Made by a program: the position numbers and the translations under genes. Below, piece by piece: positions 25,223 through 34,792 of a stretch of 64,000 bases of DNA. Below the pieces are notes generated by a model, which did no database searches, was not told the DNA's origin, and was given only the letters and a program-made list of their open reading frames with translations. This stretch comes from Roseibacillus persicicus (GTDB taxonomy: Bacteria; Verrucomicrobiota; Verrucomicrobiia; Verrucomicrobiales; Akkermansiaceae). Location: contig NZ_BMXI01000016.1 of assembly GCF_014651675.1 (NCBI RefSeq), forward strand, positions 62,001-126,000, in the 5' to 3' direction. Each line of letters opens with the position of its first letter. Within the stretch, counting starts at the first letter, position 1.

Positions 25223-27128
25223 CTCACCAGCCGAAACCGTTCCTCTTCCCAATCCCGCGATCTTGCCTACCATCAAGTCGCCTGCGGATGTTAAGAATTT
25301 ACCCGAAGATCAATTGGAAGGCTTGGCAGCCGAGGTGCGAGACACCTTGATCAATTCGCTTTCCAATACTGGAGGTCATCTCGGCCCCAATCTTGGAGTT
25401 GTCGAGCTCTCCATCGCTCTCCACCGCGTTTTCAATACTCCGGACGACAAGTTCGTCTTCGATGTTGCCCACCAAGGCTACGTCCACAAGATGCTGACCG
25501 GTCGCGCGGACAAGATTGACACCATCCGCCAATACAAGGGCCTCAATGGCTTTCTGTTGCGCACGGAATCCGAGCATGACTGCTACGGTGCCGGCCATGC
25601 GGGCACCGCGCTCTCCGCAGCCCTCGGAATGGCCGCCGCCCGCGACCAGAAGAAGGAAGATACTCACGTCGTGGCAGTAGCGGGCGATGCCGCCTTCACT
25701 TGCGGACCTACTCTCGAAGCACTCAATAACATTGCGGAGACCACCAAGCGTTTCATCGTCGTGCTCAATGACAACGAGTGGTCCATCGATAAGAACGTGG
25801 GAGCGATTGCGAAGTACTTCAACGCTCTCCAAACCCACTCGGCCTACTCTGCCGTGCGCGACAAGGCCTCTGAATTTGTGCAAAAAGTCGGGGGAGAATC
25901 CGTCCGCAAGTTCGCCCACAAAATCGAACGCTCGGCCAAGAACCTTCTGTTTCCCAACGTTCTTTTCGAGAAATTCGGCCTCCGCTATTTCGGCCCAATC
26001 GACGGTCACAACCTTGAGCTCCTGGTGCAAACCTTCGAATACCTCAAGAAGCAGGACGAACCTGTCGTCCTCCATATTATCACCGAAAAAGGACGTGGCT
26101 ATCAGCCTGCCTTGGAGAAACCGGGCAAATTCCACGGTCTGGGACCTTACAATGTGGAGGACGGTGCAACCGAACCCGGAGCTCCCACCTACTCGGAGAT
26201 TTTTGGACGCAGTGTGACCGACTTTGCGAAAAAGGATGAGAAAATCCTCGCCGTAACCGCAGCGATGCCTGGCGGAACCAAGCTCGATATTTTCAAGAAC
26301 GAGATTCCCGAACGATACTACGACGTCGGGATTGCCGAGGAACATGCGGCCCTCTTTGCCTCCGGTCTCGCGACTCAGGGAATGCGTCCGTTTCTAGCGA
26401 TCTACTCGACTTTCATGCAACGCGCCTTCGACATGATCGTCCACGACATCGCCCTGCAGAACCTTCCCGTGCGTCTTTGCATGGACCGCGGTGGCCTTTC
26501 CGGCGATGACGGTCCGACTCACCACGGTCTCTTCGATATCGGCTATTTGCGGCACATCCCCGGCTTGATTCATATGCAGGCCAAGGACGAAGAAGAATTC
26601 GTCGACATGCTCTGGACGATGGCCAATTACGATGACGGCCCCACCGCAATCCGCTACCCCCGTGGAGCTGGCACCGGTGCCAAGCCCAAGGCCGAACCCC
26701 AGTTGCTGGAAATCGGAAAAGGAGAGCTGGTTCAAAGTGGTAGCGACGTTTGCCTCATCGGACTCGGTTCAATGTTCGAGATGGCCGAAGCCACCGCCGC
26801 CGAGCTGAAGAAAGACGGCTGGAGCGTGGGCCTCATCAATCCCCGCTTTATCAAACCTCTCGATGCGGAATTGATTCTCTCCGAAGCCCGGAAGGCTAAA
26901 GTCATCTGCACCTATGAGGACCACGTCCTCGCCAACGGCTTTGGCGCCAGCATCATCGAACTTCTCCACGAAAACGGAATCACGACCCCAGTCGAACGGA
27001 TCGGCTGGCCCGACGAATTCGTGGAGCATGGCAAGCCAGATATCTTGCGCGCAAACCACGGTCTGACCGTGGAGAACGCTCTGGCCAAGATTCGAGCTGA
27101 GCTTCCTTCCGTTGCGGCCAGCGCGTAA
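25203..27128 (+). CDS. dxs: 1-deoxy-D-xylulose-5-phosphate synthase
   Basis: 641 residues from ATG 25203, overlapping the end of xseB; this start gives normal Dxs length, while the frame opens further upstream. Dxs condenses pyruvate and glyceraldehyde 3-phosphate with thiamine diphosphate, the first step of the non-mevalonate isoprenoid pathway. The ThDP site reads GDAAFT at 161-166 instead of the usual GDGxxT, with N189 in VVLNDNE completing Mg binding. The pyrimidine-domain DRGGLSGDDGPTHHG and the C-terminal transketolase domain are intact, so activity is expected. Confidence 0.95.
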   Translation: MTPDSSNSPAETVPLPNPAILPTIKSPADVKNLPEDQLEGLAAEVRDTLINSLSNTGGHLGPNLGVVELSIALHRVFNTPDDKFVFDVAHQGYVHKMLTGRADKIDTIRQYKGLNGFLLRTESEHDCYGAGHAGTALSAALGMAAARDQKKEDTHVVAVAGDAAFTCGPTLEALNNIAETTKRFIVVLNDNEWSIDKNVGAIAKYFNALQTHSAYSAVRDKASEFVQKVGGESVRKFAHKIERSAKNLLFPNVLFEKFGLRYFGPIDGHNLELLVQTFEYLKKQDEPVVLHIITEKGRGYQPALEKPGKFHGLGPYNVEDGATEPGAPTYSEIFGRSVTDFAKKDEKILAVTAAMPGGTKLDIFKNEIPERYYDVGIAEEHAALFASGLATQGMRPFLAIYSTFMQRAFDMIVHDIALQNLPVRLCMDRGGLSGDDGPTHHGLFDIGYLRHIPGLIHMQAKDEEEFVDMLWTMANYDDGPTAIRYPRGAGTGAKPKAEPQLLEIGKGELVQSGSDVCLIGLGSMFEMAEATAAELKKDGWSVGLINPRFIKPLDAELILSEARKAKVICTYEDHVLANGFGASIIELLHENGITTPVERIGWPDEFVEHGKPDILRANHGLTVENALAKIRAELPSVAASA

Positions 27129-27141
27129 TTGCCAGAAAATC

Positions 27142-27480
27142 ATGCCTCTGCGGCTCCTCTTCGTTTGCTCCATGAACCAATGGCGCAGTCCGACTGCAGA
27201 GGCCATTTATCGCAATCACACCGGCGTTGCGGTCCGTTCGGGCGGAACAAGTCCCAAGGCCCGCCGTCGGGTATCCGCTACTGATATACACTGGGCGGAC
27301 CTCATCCTCGTGATGGAGGAGCAGCACCGGGAACGCTTGAAAAGGCAGTTTCCCGATGCATACCGCCAATGCCGGATTGAGGTCCTCGAAATCGAGGATC
27401 GGTATCGGGCAATGGACCCGAGACTCGTTACAGAGCTTCGCTCAGCCATCGATCCTTTGCTAGAAGACGAGCTGGCGTGA
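27142..27480 (+). CDS. low-molecular-weight protein tyrosine phosphatase-like protein (COG4551 type)
   Basis: 112 residues from ATG 27142. The N-terminal RLLFVCSMNQWRSPTAE resembles the LMW-PTP P-loop (CxxNxxRS), with Cys and Arg retained. GWAD-like IHWADLILVME and the final ...YRAMDPRLVTEL fit the COG4551 subgroup, which is shorter than true LMW-PTPs. Substrate unknown. It begins 13 bases after dxs and converges with the secreted protein gene that ends at 27491. Confidence 0.85.
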   Translation: MPLRLLFVCSMNQWRSPTAEAIYRNHTGVAVRSGGTSPKARRRVSATDIHWADLILVMEEQHRERLKRQFPDAYRQCRIEVLEIEDRYRAMDPRLVTELRSAIDPLLEDELA

Positions 27481-27490
27481 ACCCGACGCA

Positions 27491-28321
27491 CTACTCAATC
27501 TCAATCACCAACTGTGGCACAGGCTTTCCTGCAGCAGTTTCCGCTGGATACCAAGTGGCCTTAAAGCCTTCGTGAAGAGACTTTCTCTGGTCGAACAAGA
27601 TCTTGCCGGTCTTTGCGACTTCCGAACTGAGGGAGATTGTCTTTTTGGCGAGATTTTTACTCTCTACCGAGAATTCAGCGGCACCCTTCGCCAGCACTTT
27701 CTCGTCTCCTAAATTGATCTCGTCATGGAGGTCGAATTTGAACTTTTTACCATCGATTCCCACAGCGCGAATCTCATCCCCCTTCAGCTTCTTCTTGAGC
27801 TCTCTCTCCTCGATTTCTTCTCTAATGCGATAAAGATCCGGAATCACAACTTCCACCCCGGCGCGAAGTGGATTCTTACTTTCCGTTTCCACAATCGAGG
27901 TCGAGATCTTGATCTCCTCTCCATCCAGTTCGTGCACGACCTTAATCTTGGTTCCCCCCTTGTGAGTGGCGAGCAATTCAAATTTTTCAGCATCAACACT
28001 GGCGGCCTGGGTGGTCTCGAATCCATCTTTTTCCACCGATCGTTTTTGCCATTTTCCACCGATCTCTTCTTCCAGCACAAAGTGCACATCCAAAGCCCGA
28101 AAAAGAGAGATTCGCTCCATTTCTCCTTTCGATTTGACCTTGAGGTAAATCTTGGCAGCTCCCTCTTTCCCCCCGATTGCGTAGTCAAACTCCCGCTCCT
28201 CATAACCAACCCAGACCCCCTCCCATGGCTTTTCAGTCAAGATTGGTAGTTCGTCGGCACCCAGAGTGCTTGCAGAAATCAGTACGGCTCCGATCAGATG
28301 GGGGAAGGAAGTGAATTTCAT
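27491..28321 (-). CDS. secreted protein, unknown
   Basis: 276 residues from ATG 28321, chosen because a clear signal peptide follows (MKFTSFPHLIGAVLISASTL, cleavage near residue 20). The mature part is rich in Lys, Glu and Val with alternating beta-like segments, and without Cys. No domain recognised. Its small divergent neighbour begins 60 bases away. Confidence 0.7.
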   Translation of the reverse strand: MKFTSFPHLIGAVLISASTLGADELPILTEKPWEGVWVGYEEREFDYAIGGKEGAAKIYLKVKSKGEMERISLFRALDVHFVLEEEIGGKWQKRSVEKDGFETTQAASVDAEKFELLATHKGGTKIKVVHELDGEEIKISTSIVETESKNPLRAGVEVVIPDLYRIREEIEERELKKKLKGDEIRAVGIDGKKFKFDLHDEINLGDEKVLAKGAAEFSVESKNLAKKTISLSSEVAKTGKILFDQRKSLHEGFKATWYPAETAAGKPVPQLVIEIE

Positions 28322-28381
28322 CGACTGAGAACTAGCAAAACGAGGGCTTTTCAACCAGCGATTTCCCTTCAAGAATAAGGT

Positions 28382-28681
28382 ATGAATTCAACAGAATTGA
28401 TTGACCGTCTCAACAATGCCCAAGGAGAAGCTCCCTCCGATCTTTCCGCCGAACTCAAGGTTCTTTGGCTCGCCAAGGCTGGGAATTGGCATGGAGCACA
28501 CGATATCGCCCAAGACCTTCCCGACCCCAATGGAGCCTGGCTTCATGCCCACCTTCATCGCCAGGAAGGCGATTTGGGGAACGCCTCCTACTGGTATCAT
28601 CGAGCCAACCAAGTCACCCCTTCATCTGACCTTTCTATCGAAGACGAATGGCGCAAACTTGTGTCGGCTTTCGCGAAATGA
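28382..28681 (+). CDS. conserved small soluble protein, TPR-like
   Basis: 99 residues without signal or membrane segment. LKVLWLAKAGNWHGAHDIAQ and AWLHAHLHRQEGDLGNASYWYHRA form two helical pairs that resemble tetratricopeptide units. I recall similar short proteins in many bacteria, with unknown function. Single gene, divergent from the secreted protein. Confidence 0.75.
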   Translation: MNSTELIDRLNNAQGEAPSDLSAELKVLWLAKAGNWHGAHDIAQDLPDPNGAWLHAHLHRQEGDLGNASYWYHRANQVTPSSDLSIEDEWRKLVSAFAK

Positions 28682-28738
28682 AACTAAAATCGGCTCTAAA
28701 TTAACAATTCACGTCAACCATCTATCAATCCAACAAGC

Positions 28739-28767
28739 TTGCAATCTTCACACCTTGATGATAAATG
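28739..28767 (+). promoter_or_regulatory. possible sigma-70 promoter of ugd
   Basis: TTGCAA (28739-28744) and TAAATG (28762-28767) with 17-base spacing, 21 bases before the ugd ATG. Imperfect boxes; a short leader would result, consistent with the absence of a Shine-Dalgarno sequence. Confidence 0.35.
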
Positions 28768-28787
28768 CGGGCCATTAGTTAACTTTC

Positions 28788-30104
28788 ATGAAATTATCCA
28801 TCATCGGAACCGGCTACGTCGGTCTCACCACCGGAGCCTGCTTTGCTGAAGTCGGGCATGAAGTCACGTGCGTCGACAACAACGAAGAGAAAGTCAAAAC
28901 CCTGCTCGAAGGAAAAATCCCGATTTTCGAGCCAGGCTTGGAAGATCTGGTGAAGCGCAACGTCGCGGCAGGTCGCCTGAAGTTTACAACCTCGACCGCA
29001 GACGGTGTCCGCGATGGAGATGTTGTTTTCATCGCGGTTCCCACCCCACCCCAGCCGGATGGCTCGGTCGACCTTTCCTTCATCGAAAAGGTCGCTCGTG
29101 AAATCGCCGAATCTCTCAAGCCCGAATACGGCTTCCGCGTCATTGTCGACAAGTCAACAGTCCCCGTCAAAACCGGCTCCAAGGTGGAAGAGACAGTCCG
29201 ACGCTATGCGCCAGAAGGCGTTGAATTCTCAGTGGCATCCAACCCCGAGTTCCTGCGGGAAGGTTGCGCAGTCGATGACCTCCTCAACCCCGATCGCGTG
29301 GTCTTCGGCGTCAATAACGATGCCGCAGCAGACATGATGCGCCGCATCTATGATCCCTTCAACGCCCCCGTGCTGGTCACCGATATCGAGTCCGCAGAAC
29401 TCATCAAGCATGCTGCCAACTCCTTCCTCGCGCTCAAAATCTCCTACATCAATGCTGTAGCCCGTGTTTGCGAAAAGTCCGGAGCGGACATTGAAAAAGT
29501 CGCGGAAGGAATCGGTATGGATGCCCGCATCGGCCGCCAGTTCCTCAATGCGGGATTGGGCTATGGAGGCTCTTGCTTCCCCAAAGATGTGAAAGCCTTT
29601 ATCAACATTTCCGAGAGCCTCGGCTATCCCTTTGAGCTTCTCAAGCAGGTGGAGTCCATCAATGAGGATCAACGTAGTCTCTTCCTCTCCCGCATCCGGG
29701 AGAAATTGTGGGTCCTGCAGGAAAAGAAAATCGCTCTCTGGGGCCTTGCTTTCAAACAGAATACCGATGATGTCCGTGAGTCCGTTGCCATCAAGCTTGC
29801 CAACGACATGATGGCCGAAGGAGCTGACCTCACGGGTTGGGATCCCCAGGGTATGGAGACCGCCAAGCGATTTGGCAACCTCCACGAAAGCTTCACCTAC
29901 GGTGAAGATATGTATGCTTGCCTCGATGGCGCTGAAGCACTCGTGATCGGAACCGAATGGCCCGAGTTTGCCAATGCCGATCTTGAGGAGATCAAAAAGC
30001 GGATGCGCACTCCCCTCATCTTCGATGGTCGCAATCTTTACGATCCCGAAGTCATGGCCGCACACGGGATCGAGTATCACTCCATCGGACGGGCTTCCGT
30101 CTAG
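28788..30104 (+). CDS. ugd: UDP-glucose 6-dehydrogenase
   Basis: 438 residues. The NAD-binding GTGYVGL is at 7-13, the catalytic cysteine C263 in GYGGSCFPKD, and KHAANSFLALKISYINA at about 207-223 is typical of the UDP-glucose/GDP-mannose dehydrogenase family. It oxidises UDP-glucose to UDP-glucuronate in two steps for capsule, LPS or exopolysaccharide. The assignment to UDP-glucose over GDP-mannose is by similarity. Monocistronic, with a strong terminator shared with the convergent dcw operon. Confidence 0.9.
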   Translation: MKLSIIGTGYVGLTTGACFAEVGHEVTCVDNNEEKVKTLLEGKIPIFEPGLEDLVKRNVAAGRLKFTTSTADGVRDGDVVFIAVPTPPQPDGSVDLSFIEKVAREIAESLKPEYGFRVIVDKSTVPVKTGSKVEETVRRYAPEGVEFSVASNPEFLREGCAVDDLLNPDRVVFGVNNDAAADMMRRIYDPFNAPVLVTDIESAELIKHAANSFLALKISYINAVARVCEKSGADIEKVAEGIGMDARIGRQFLNAGLGYGGSCFPKDVKAFINISESLGYPFELLKQVESINEDQRSLFLSRIREKLWVLQEKKIALWGLAFKQNTDDVRESVAIKLANDMMAEGADLTGWDPQGMETAKRFGNLHESFTYGEDMYACLDGAEALVIGTEWPEFANADLEEIKKRMRTPLIFDGRNLYDPEVMAAHGIEYHSIGRASV

Positions 30105-30131
30105 CATAAGGCGCGAACTTTTATTCAAAAG

Positions 30132-30162
30132 AAAAAGCCCGGGGATTTCCCCGGGCTTTTTT
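30132..30162. terminator. bidirectional intrinsic terminator between ugd and murG
   Basis: A 12-14 bp stem built on AAGCCCGGGGA and TCCCCGGGCTT with a very short loop, flanked by A5 on the left and T6 on the right. It therefore ends ugd on the plus strand and the murG end of the dcw operon on the minus strand. Confidence 0.92.
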
Positions 30163-30229
30163 GCTTAGAAAGTTTGCTAGGCGAAATGTTCGAGCTCGGA
30201 TTGCCCGCAGCCTGAATCGCTCCCCCTCC

Positions 30230-31309
30230 TTAGGAAGCCGAAGTTTCCCCGACCACCACATTCACAATCTCTTCCACCGCGCTGCCCTCTCCCAAAATTC
30301 GAGTTTGGGTCACAAGGGCTTCCCGCTCTGGAGCACCGGGCAATAGCTGGCGCGCGAGAGCAGCCAGCTTTTCTCCATCAAGATCCTTTTCCTGAGCCAT
30401 GAGAGCCGCTCCGGCATCGGCGAACACCTTCGCATTTGCGGTCTGGTGATCATCCGCTGCGTAGGGATACGGAATGAGAACAGAGGGCAGAGCCAAGTAG
30501 GCCAACTCGGTCATGCTGGAAGCTCCCGATCGACAGATCACCCCATCCGCTACAGCATAGGCCGAAGGCATATCGTCACAGAAGTCGAGCGTGTGATATC
30601 CCTCACGGCCCCCGACCAAACCCTTCACTCGTTCGAAATCCAATTGCCCTGCCACATGGAGTACTTGGCACTCCAGGGACTCGGCAGCCTCCACAACCAG
30701 GGTATTAAGACCACGCGCCCCCTGGCTACCGCCAAAGACCAACAAGGTGGGCTTCGCCGGGTCCAGCCCCCACTTGGCCGCAGCCTCTTCACGGGATGGC
30801 AGATTCTCGAGCTCCCCACGAACCGGAGTGCCCACGACTGCAGTATCCCGACCGGGAAAATACGAACTCGCAGCTTCCAAGCCCAACAACACCTTGGTGC
30901 AGTACTTGGCTATCATGATGTTCGTCTTGCCGGGAACAGCGTTGGAATCATGAACATAGGTCCGCAGTCCGAGCTTCTTTCCCGCATAAGCCGGCGCAAA
31001 GGAAGTGAAGCCCCCCATTCCAAGAACCACTTCCGCCTTTTCCGTTTTCAAGAGTTGCTTGCACTGCCCAATCGACTTCACCAACCCGAGAAGGAACGGG
31101 ATCATCTTTGGAGACAGCGTGGAGGGCTTGGCCACTGCCGGCATCACTTCGAAGCGCAAGTTTTCATACTTGGCGGAAGCCTCGGCATCGACCTTCTTCT
31201 CGGAAATAATCAGCAGAGGCTCATGCCCTTGCTTCAGAAGTTCTTCCGCGACCGCGATTCCGGGAAAGAGGTGACCGCCTGTCCCTCCGCATGCAATGAC
31301 GACTTTCAT
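30230..31309 (-). CDS. murG: UDP-GlcNAc:undecaprenyl-PP-MurNAc-pentapeptide GlcNAc transferase
   Basis: 359 residues. GGTGGHLFPGIAVAEEL at about 8-24 is the N-terminal lipid I binding loop, and the C-terminal SQGARGLN and RSGASSMTELAYLALPSVLIP bind UDP-GlcNAc. MurG makes lipid II on the inner leaflet. It is the last gene of the dcw operon here, separated from ftsW by 76 bases; murC, murB and ddl do not follow. Confidence 0.95.
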   Translation of the reverse strand: MKVVIACGGTGGHLFPGIAVAEELLKQGHEPLLIISEKKVDAEASAKYENLRFEVMPAVAKPSTLSPKMIPFLLGLVKSIGQCKQLLKTEKAEVVLGMGGFTSFAPAYAGKKLGLRTYVHDSNAVPGKTNIMIAKYCTKVLLGLEAASSYFPGRDTAVVGTPVRGELENLPSREEAAAKWGLDPAKPTLLVFGGSQGARGLNTLVVEAAESLECQVLHVAGQLDFERVKGLVGGREGYHTLDFCDDMPSAYAVADGVICRSGASSMTELAYLALPSVLIPYPYAADDHQTANAKVFADAGAALMAQEKDLDGEKLAALARQLLPGAPEREALVTQTRILGEGSAVEEIVNVVVGETSAS

Positions 31310-31385
31310 AATATTGGTGGAGCTGGAGATACGACAGCGACGCTCAAAGGACCACCCCCCTTTGCATCATACTCAGTCGTAGAGC

Positions 31386-32543
31386 TCAAAGCTTGAGCGC
31401 GAATTTACGCTCCTTGGTATGAGGCATGGCCGCGGAATCCACAAAGACCGCCCGGCGATGAATGCTCATCAAAAGTCCAATCGAGCACATGGTGAAGACC
31501 AAGCTGGATCCCCCGTAACTGAGGAAAGGAAGAGGCAAACCAGTCACGGGAAGCGAGCCCGTGACAACCCCCATATTCAGGATACCCGGCACCACCACAA
31601 TCATCGTGATCCCGGCCGCCAAGACCTTTCCAAAAAACTCACGGGCGTAGAGAGAAACAGCCAGACCACCAATCGTGATGAGAACAAATGCAAAAACCGT
31701 AATAAGGGTGCAAACCAACCCGAGTTCTTCACCCAGGGCCGCGAAAATGAAATCAGTATGTGCGAATGGGAGAGCCCCATGCTTCTCGGCTCCATACCCC
31801 AGGCCCGTTCCAAAAATGCCACCATTGGAAAAAGCCTCGAGCGCGCGGAAGGTCTGCCACCCATCACCTAGACGAACTTCCTCGAGGTGCATATTCCGGA
31901 ATGCAAGAATCCGGCGCAAACGGATCTCATCTTGGGAAACAAACCAACATAGAGACCAAATCGAAATCCCTGCAGTCGAGAGCAAAAGCAAAATACGGGT
32001 TCCTGCCACGAAGAGAATCGCCATCCCGACCACTCCAAGAACCATCGTTGTACCTAAATCTTTCTCAAACAGAATCAATACACACGGAATCCCCAGTAAG
32101 GCACAGGGAATCACATATCCTCGAATGAAAGTGCGAGCCTCAGCCTGATAGCGGGCAAACCAAGCCGCCAACGCAATCACTACAATGGGCTTGGCAAGCT
32201 CCGAAGGTTGTAGCACGGGCAGACCGGGAAACTTGACCCAGCGGGTTTCACCATGAACCTCAACATTGAGACCCGGAATGTAACAACAAGTCAGCAAGAC
32301 ACAGGCCCCACCCAACAAATAGGGCCATAGGTCTTGCAACTTGGAGTAGTCAAAAAGCGCTAGCGCCCAAGCCCCGAGAGAACCGAGACAGAGCCAGAGC
32401 AGCTGCTTCTTGACCAACGCATAAGGGTCGGCGGCACCACGCATCTCCTCTGACCAGACACTCGTGCTGGACAGCATCACCAACCCAAGAACAACCAGGG
32501 CGGCGACGGCAGAAAGAAGAATGATGGCGCTGTTTCGACCCAT
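31386..32543 (-). CDS. ftsW: SEDS-family division protein FtsW
   Basis: 385 residues with about ten membrane helices. The conserved loop GDGWQTFRALEAFSNGGIFGTGLGYG and the C-terminal PVTGLPLPFLSYGGSSL are diagnostic of SEDS glycosyltransferases (FtsW/RodA). Position next to murG and with ftsI in the same cluster argues for FtsW, the septal lipid II polymerase. Starts 4 bases after the stop of the LysM gene. Confidence 0.93.
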   Translation of the reverse strand: MGRNSAIILLSAVAALVVLGLVMLSSTSVWSEEMRGAADPYALVKKQLLWLCLGSLGAWALALFDYSKLQDLWPYLLGGACVLLTCCYIPGLNVEVHGETRWVKFPGLPVLQPSELAKPIVVIALAAWFARYQAEARTFIRGYVIPCALLGIPCVLILFEKDLGTTMVLGVVGMAILFVAGTRILLLLSTAGISIWSLCWFVSQDEIRLRRILAFRNMHLEEVRLGDGWQTFRALEAFSNGGIFGTGLGYGAEKHGALPFAHTDFIFAALGEELGLVCTLITVFAFVLITIGGLAVSLYAREFFGKVLAAGITMIVVVPGILNMGVVTGSLPVTGLPLPFLSYGGSSLVFTMCSIGLLMSIHRRAVFVDSAAMPHTKERKFALKL

Positions 32544-32547
32544 TGCG

Positions 32548-33471
32548 TTATTGAACTGGGATCTTCACGGTGATGCCGGGGCGCATCTTCTTGGGATCAA
32601 CATTGCGGTTGGCAGCCAACAGCTTGTCGACAGAGATTCCATTGCGATTCGCGATGGCCCAGAGGGTATCGCCCTTGCGCACGGTATAGCTCTTTGTCGC
32701 AGGCTTCGGGGGTGCTTGCTGCACGACAACAGGCTCCGGTGCCGGGGCTGGCTGGGGAGCTGGCTGTGCTTGTGGAGTAACGTTGACAACAGGTTCAGTT
32801 CTGACGAACTCTTGGACCGGCACGGGCTGCGTAGTTGGGAACGGCTCGGGAGCATGGTCGACTGGCTGAGCAGTCCCTACGATCTCGTATTCCGCGGGCA
32901 AACCGTTTCTAACAGGCACCTCTACGATAGGAGGCAATGTCTCCTGGATGATTGGGTCGGGCGCGGTGACTTCAGCCATGGCAGGAGCGGACGGCAATTC
33001 CGGCGCGATAGGATCGGGCAAGATAAGTGCTACTCCCGCACTCAGTGGAGTGTTGCCATTGATGCGGCGAAGCTCTTGCACATCGACACTATGCTTACGA
33101 GCGATACGCTCGTAGGTGTCCCCTGCTCCAACCCATTCCCAACGATCTCCGGGGCCAATTTTGGGTTTGGCAGCTTGTTCGGGCCGGGAAGCGACTTGAG
33201 GTTTGCTGGCTGGGGTTGCCACAGGTGTATCCTTCACCGCCAGCTCACTATCATTCGTGCTACTGTGCACCACGATCGCGACGATGGCTGCAACATGCAG
33301 AATGAGAATAACAACGAGCGCCCGGGCGACGCCCAAGTTCGGTTCTTCAACAGAGAAATCTCCGCCCGCCGCAGCGGCTGAAACACGCTGCTTTCTCTTT
33401 CGAGTCTTGGCGTGCAGGAATCGAAAGCCCTTCTTTGGCTTTCTCTTGGTTTGGAATGCTTTGGTCTTCAT
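32548..33471 (-). CDS. LysM-domain membrane-anchored protein in the dcw cluster
   Basis: 307 residues. The N-terminus is very basic (1-30), then one membrane helix at about 48-68, then a Pro/Ala/Gln-rich linker and two LysM domains: about 112-152 (GAGDTYERIARKHSVDV) and 258-305 (YTVRKGDTLWAIANRNGISV). LysM binds the GlcNAc-MurNAc backbone, so the protein probably sits in the periplasm on peptidoglycan. It is placed between murD and ftsW with 10- and 4-base spacings, so co-expression with septal synthesis is likely. This gene is not part of the classical cluster; a role in division is inferred from location. Confidence 0.88.
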   Translation of the reverse strand: MKTKAFQTKRKPKKGFRFLHAKTRKRKQRVSAAAAGGDFSVEEPNLGVARALVVILILHVAAIVAIVVHSSTNDSELAVKDTPVATPASKPQVASRPEQAAKPKIGPGDRWEWVGAGDTYERIARKHSVDVQELRRINGNTPLSAGVALILPDPIAPELPSAPAMAEVTAPDPIIQETLPPIVEVPVRNGLPAEYEIVGTAQPVDHAPEPFPTTQPVPVQEFVRTEPVVNVTPQAQPAPQPAPAPEPVVVQQAPPKPATKSYTVRKGDTLWAIANRNGISVDKLLAANRNVDPKKMRPGITVKIPVQ

Positions 33472-33481
33472 ATGTGGTCTC

Positions 33482-34792
33482 TTATTTCAGTTGGTTTACA
33501 ATTTGGCGGAACGCCTCTCCTCTTTCGACGTAGCTTGAATACTGGTCGAATGAAGAAGTCCCGGGGGAAAAGAGAACAGTTGATCCCGCGGGGGCCAGCC
33601 CCTGCGCAATCTTCACTGCCTCTTCGAGAGTTTCTACGGTTTCGGTCTTGACGCTCTTCGAGAAGAGCTCGCCAAGTTTGGCTCCGATTTCGCCAAAAGT
33701 TACGGTAGCCAATGTTCGCTTTTGGAGGACTTCCAGAAGCGGGCTGTAGTCCAGCCCCTTCTCCTTGCCTCCAGAAATTAGAACAATAGGACGGGAGAGC
33801 GCGCGAAGCGCCGATTCAAGAGCATGTAAATTGGTTGCCTTGGAGTCATTCAAGTACTCGACCCCATCCAAGGTGCGAATCAACTCGCAACGATGAGGTG
33901 GCGGACAAAAGGTTTTGAGCGCCTTTTTAATATCATCGAAATTGACCCCCGCCGCACTGGCTGCGCCGGCTGCGGCCATAATATTCTCCGCATTATGGAG
34001 TCCGCGCAAGTTGGTATCCTCCAGACAAACGAAGGGTTCGTCCTGATGATAGATATGCCCGTTGCGCATGGTGAATTCACAACCATTCTCCTCGTCCCAT
34101 TCGCTCATGAAGCGAACTACTCGCGCTTTGATCGAGTCGAGTTCCTCCCCCGACTTGGCGATGATGACATCGTCGCCAGTCATGTTCTCGAAGATGCGCT
34201 TTTTCGCCGCCCGATAGTCCTCGAGAGTGCGGTAGCGATCCATATGGTCCGGCGCAAAGTTCAGCCACACGGCGACTTCGGGATGAAAAGTATCAATCGT
34301 CTCCAGTTGGAAAGAACTCGCCTCCAAAGCAACCGCCGCAGGAGGGTTCTCATCCAAGACAACATCGGAAAGCGGACGACCATGATTGCCACAAGGAACA
34401 CAGGAGACGCCCCCTTCATTGAGGAATGCTGAGATCAACTCCGTGGTAGTGGTCTTGCCATTGGTCCCGGTGATCGCCACCACCAGTCCCTCGTAGTTCT
34501 GGAAGCCCAACTCCATCTCACCGATGAAGCCATTGCTTTTCTTGGCAAAGGCTTGGGCAAATTCTCCTTCGGTCTCAATGCCAGGACTCAAGACAACCAG
34601 GTCGAATTTGTTTGAGTCAGCGGTGGAGGCCGTGGAGTCCCCTTCCAGACGAATCTCCGAAGGCCACTCTCCTTTGATCTCGTTCGTATCATAGACGGTC
34701 ACTTTGGCCCCCAGTTTGAGACACAATTCCGCTGCAGCCCGACCACTCCGGCCGGCCCCTAATATGGCTACGTTCTGTCCTTCGAGTTTCAT
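33482..34792 (-). CDS. murD: UDP-N-acetylmuramoylalanine-D-glutamate ligase
   Basis: 436 residues from ATG 34792; the frame opens further upstream but inside mraY. The start MKLEGQNVAILGAGRSG begins the Rossmann-like domain, and the ATG overlaps the mraY stop (TAATG). TGTNGKTTTTE is the ATP loop, and KATNLHALESAL is also typical. It adds D-Glu to UDP-MurNAc-L-Ala. Translational coupling with mraY is likely. Confidence 0.94.
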   Translation of the reverse strand: MKLEGQNVAILGAGRSGRAAAELCLKLGAKVTVYDTNEIKGEWPSEIRLEGDSTASTADSNKFDLVVLSPGIETEGEFAQAFAKKSNGFIGEMELGFQNYEGLVVAITGTNGKTTTTELISAFLNEGGVSCVPCGNHGRPLSDVVLDENPPAAVALEASSFQLETIDTFHPEVAVWLNFAPDHMDRYRTLEDYRAAKKRIFENMTGDDVIIAKSGEELDSIKARVVRFMSEWDEENGCEFTMRNGHIYHQDEPFVCLEDTNLRGLHNAENIMAAAGAASAAGVNFDDIKKALKTFCPPPHRCELIRTLDGVEYLNDSKATNLHALESALRALSRPIVLISGGKEKGLDYSPLLEVLQKRTLATVTFGEIGAKLGELFSKSVKTETVETLEEAVKIAQGLAPAGSTVLFSPGTSSFDQYSSYVERGEAFRQIVNQLK

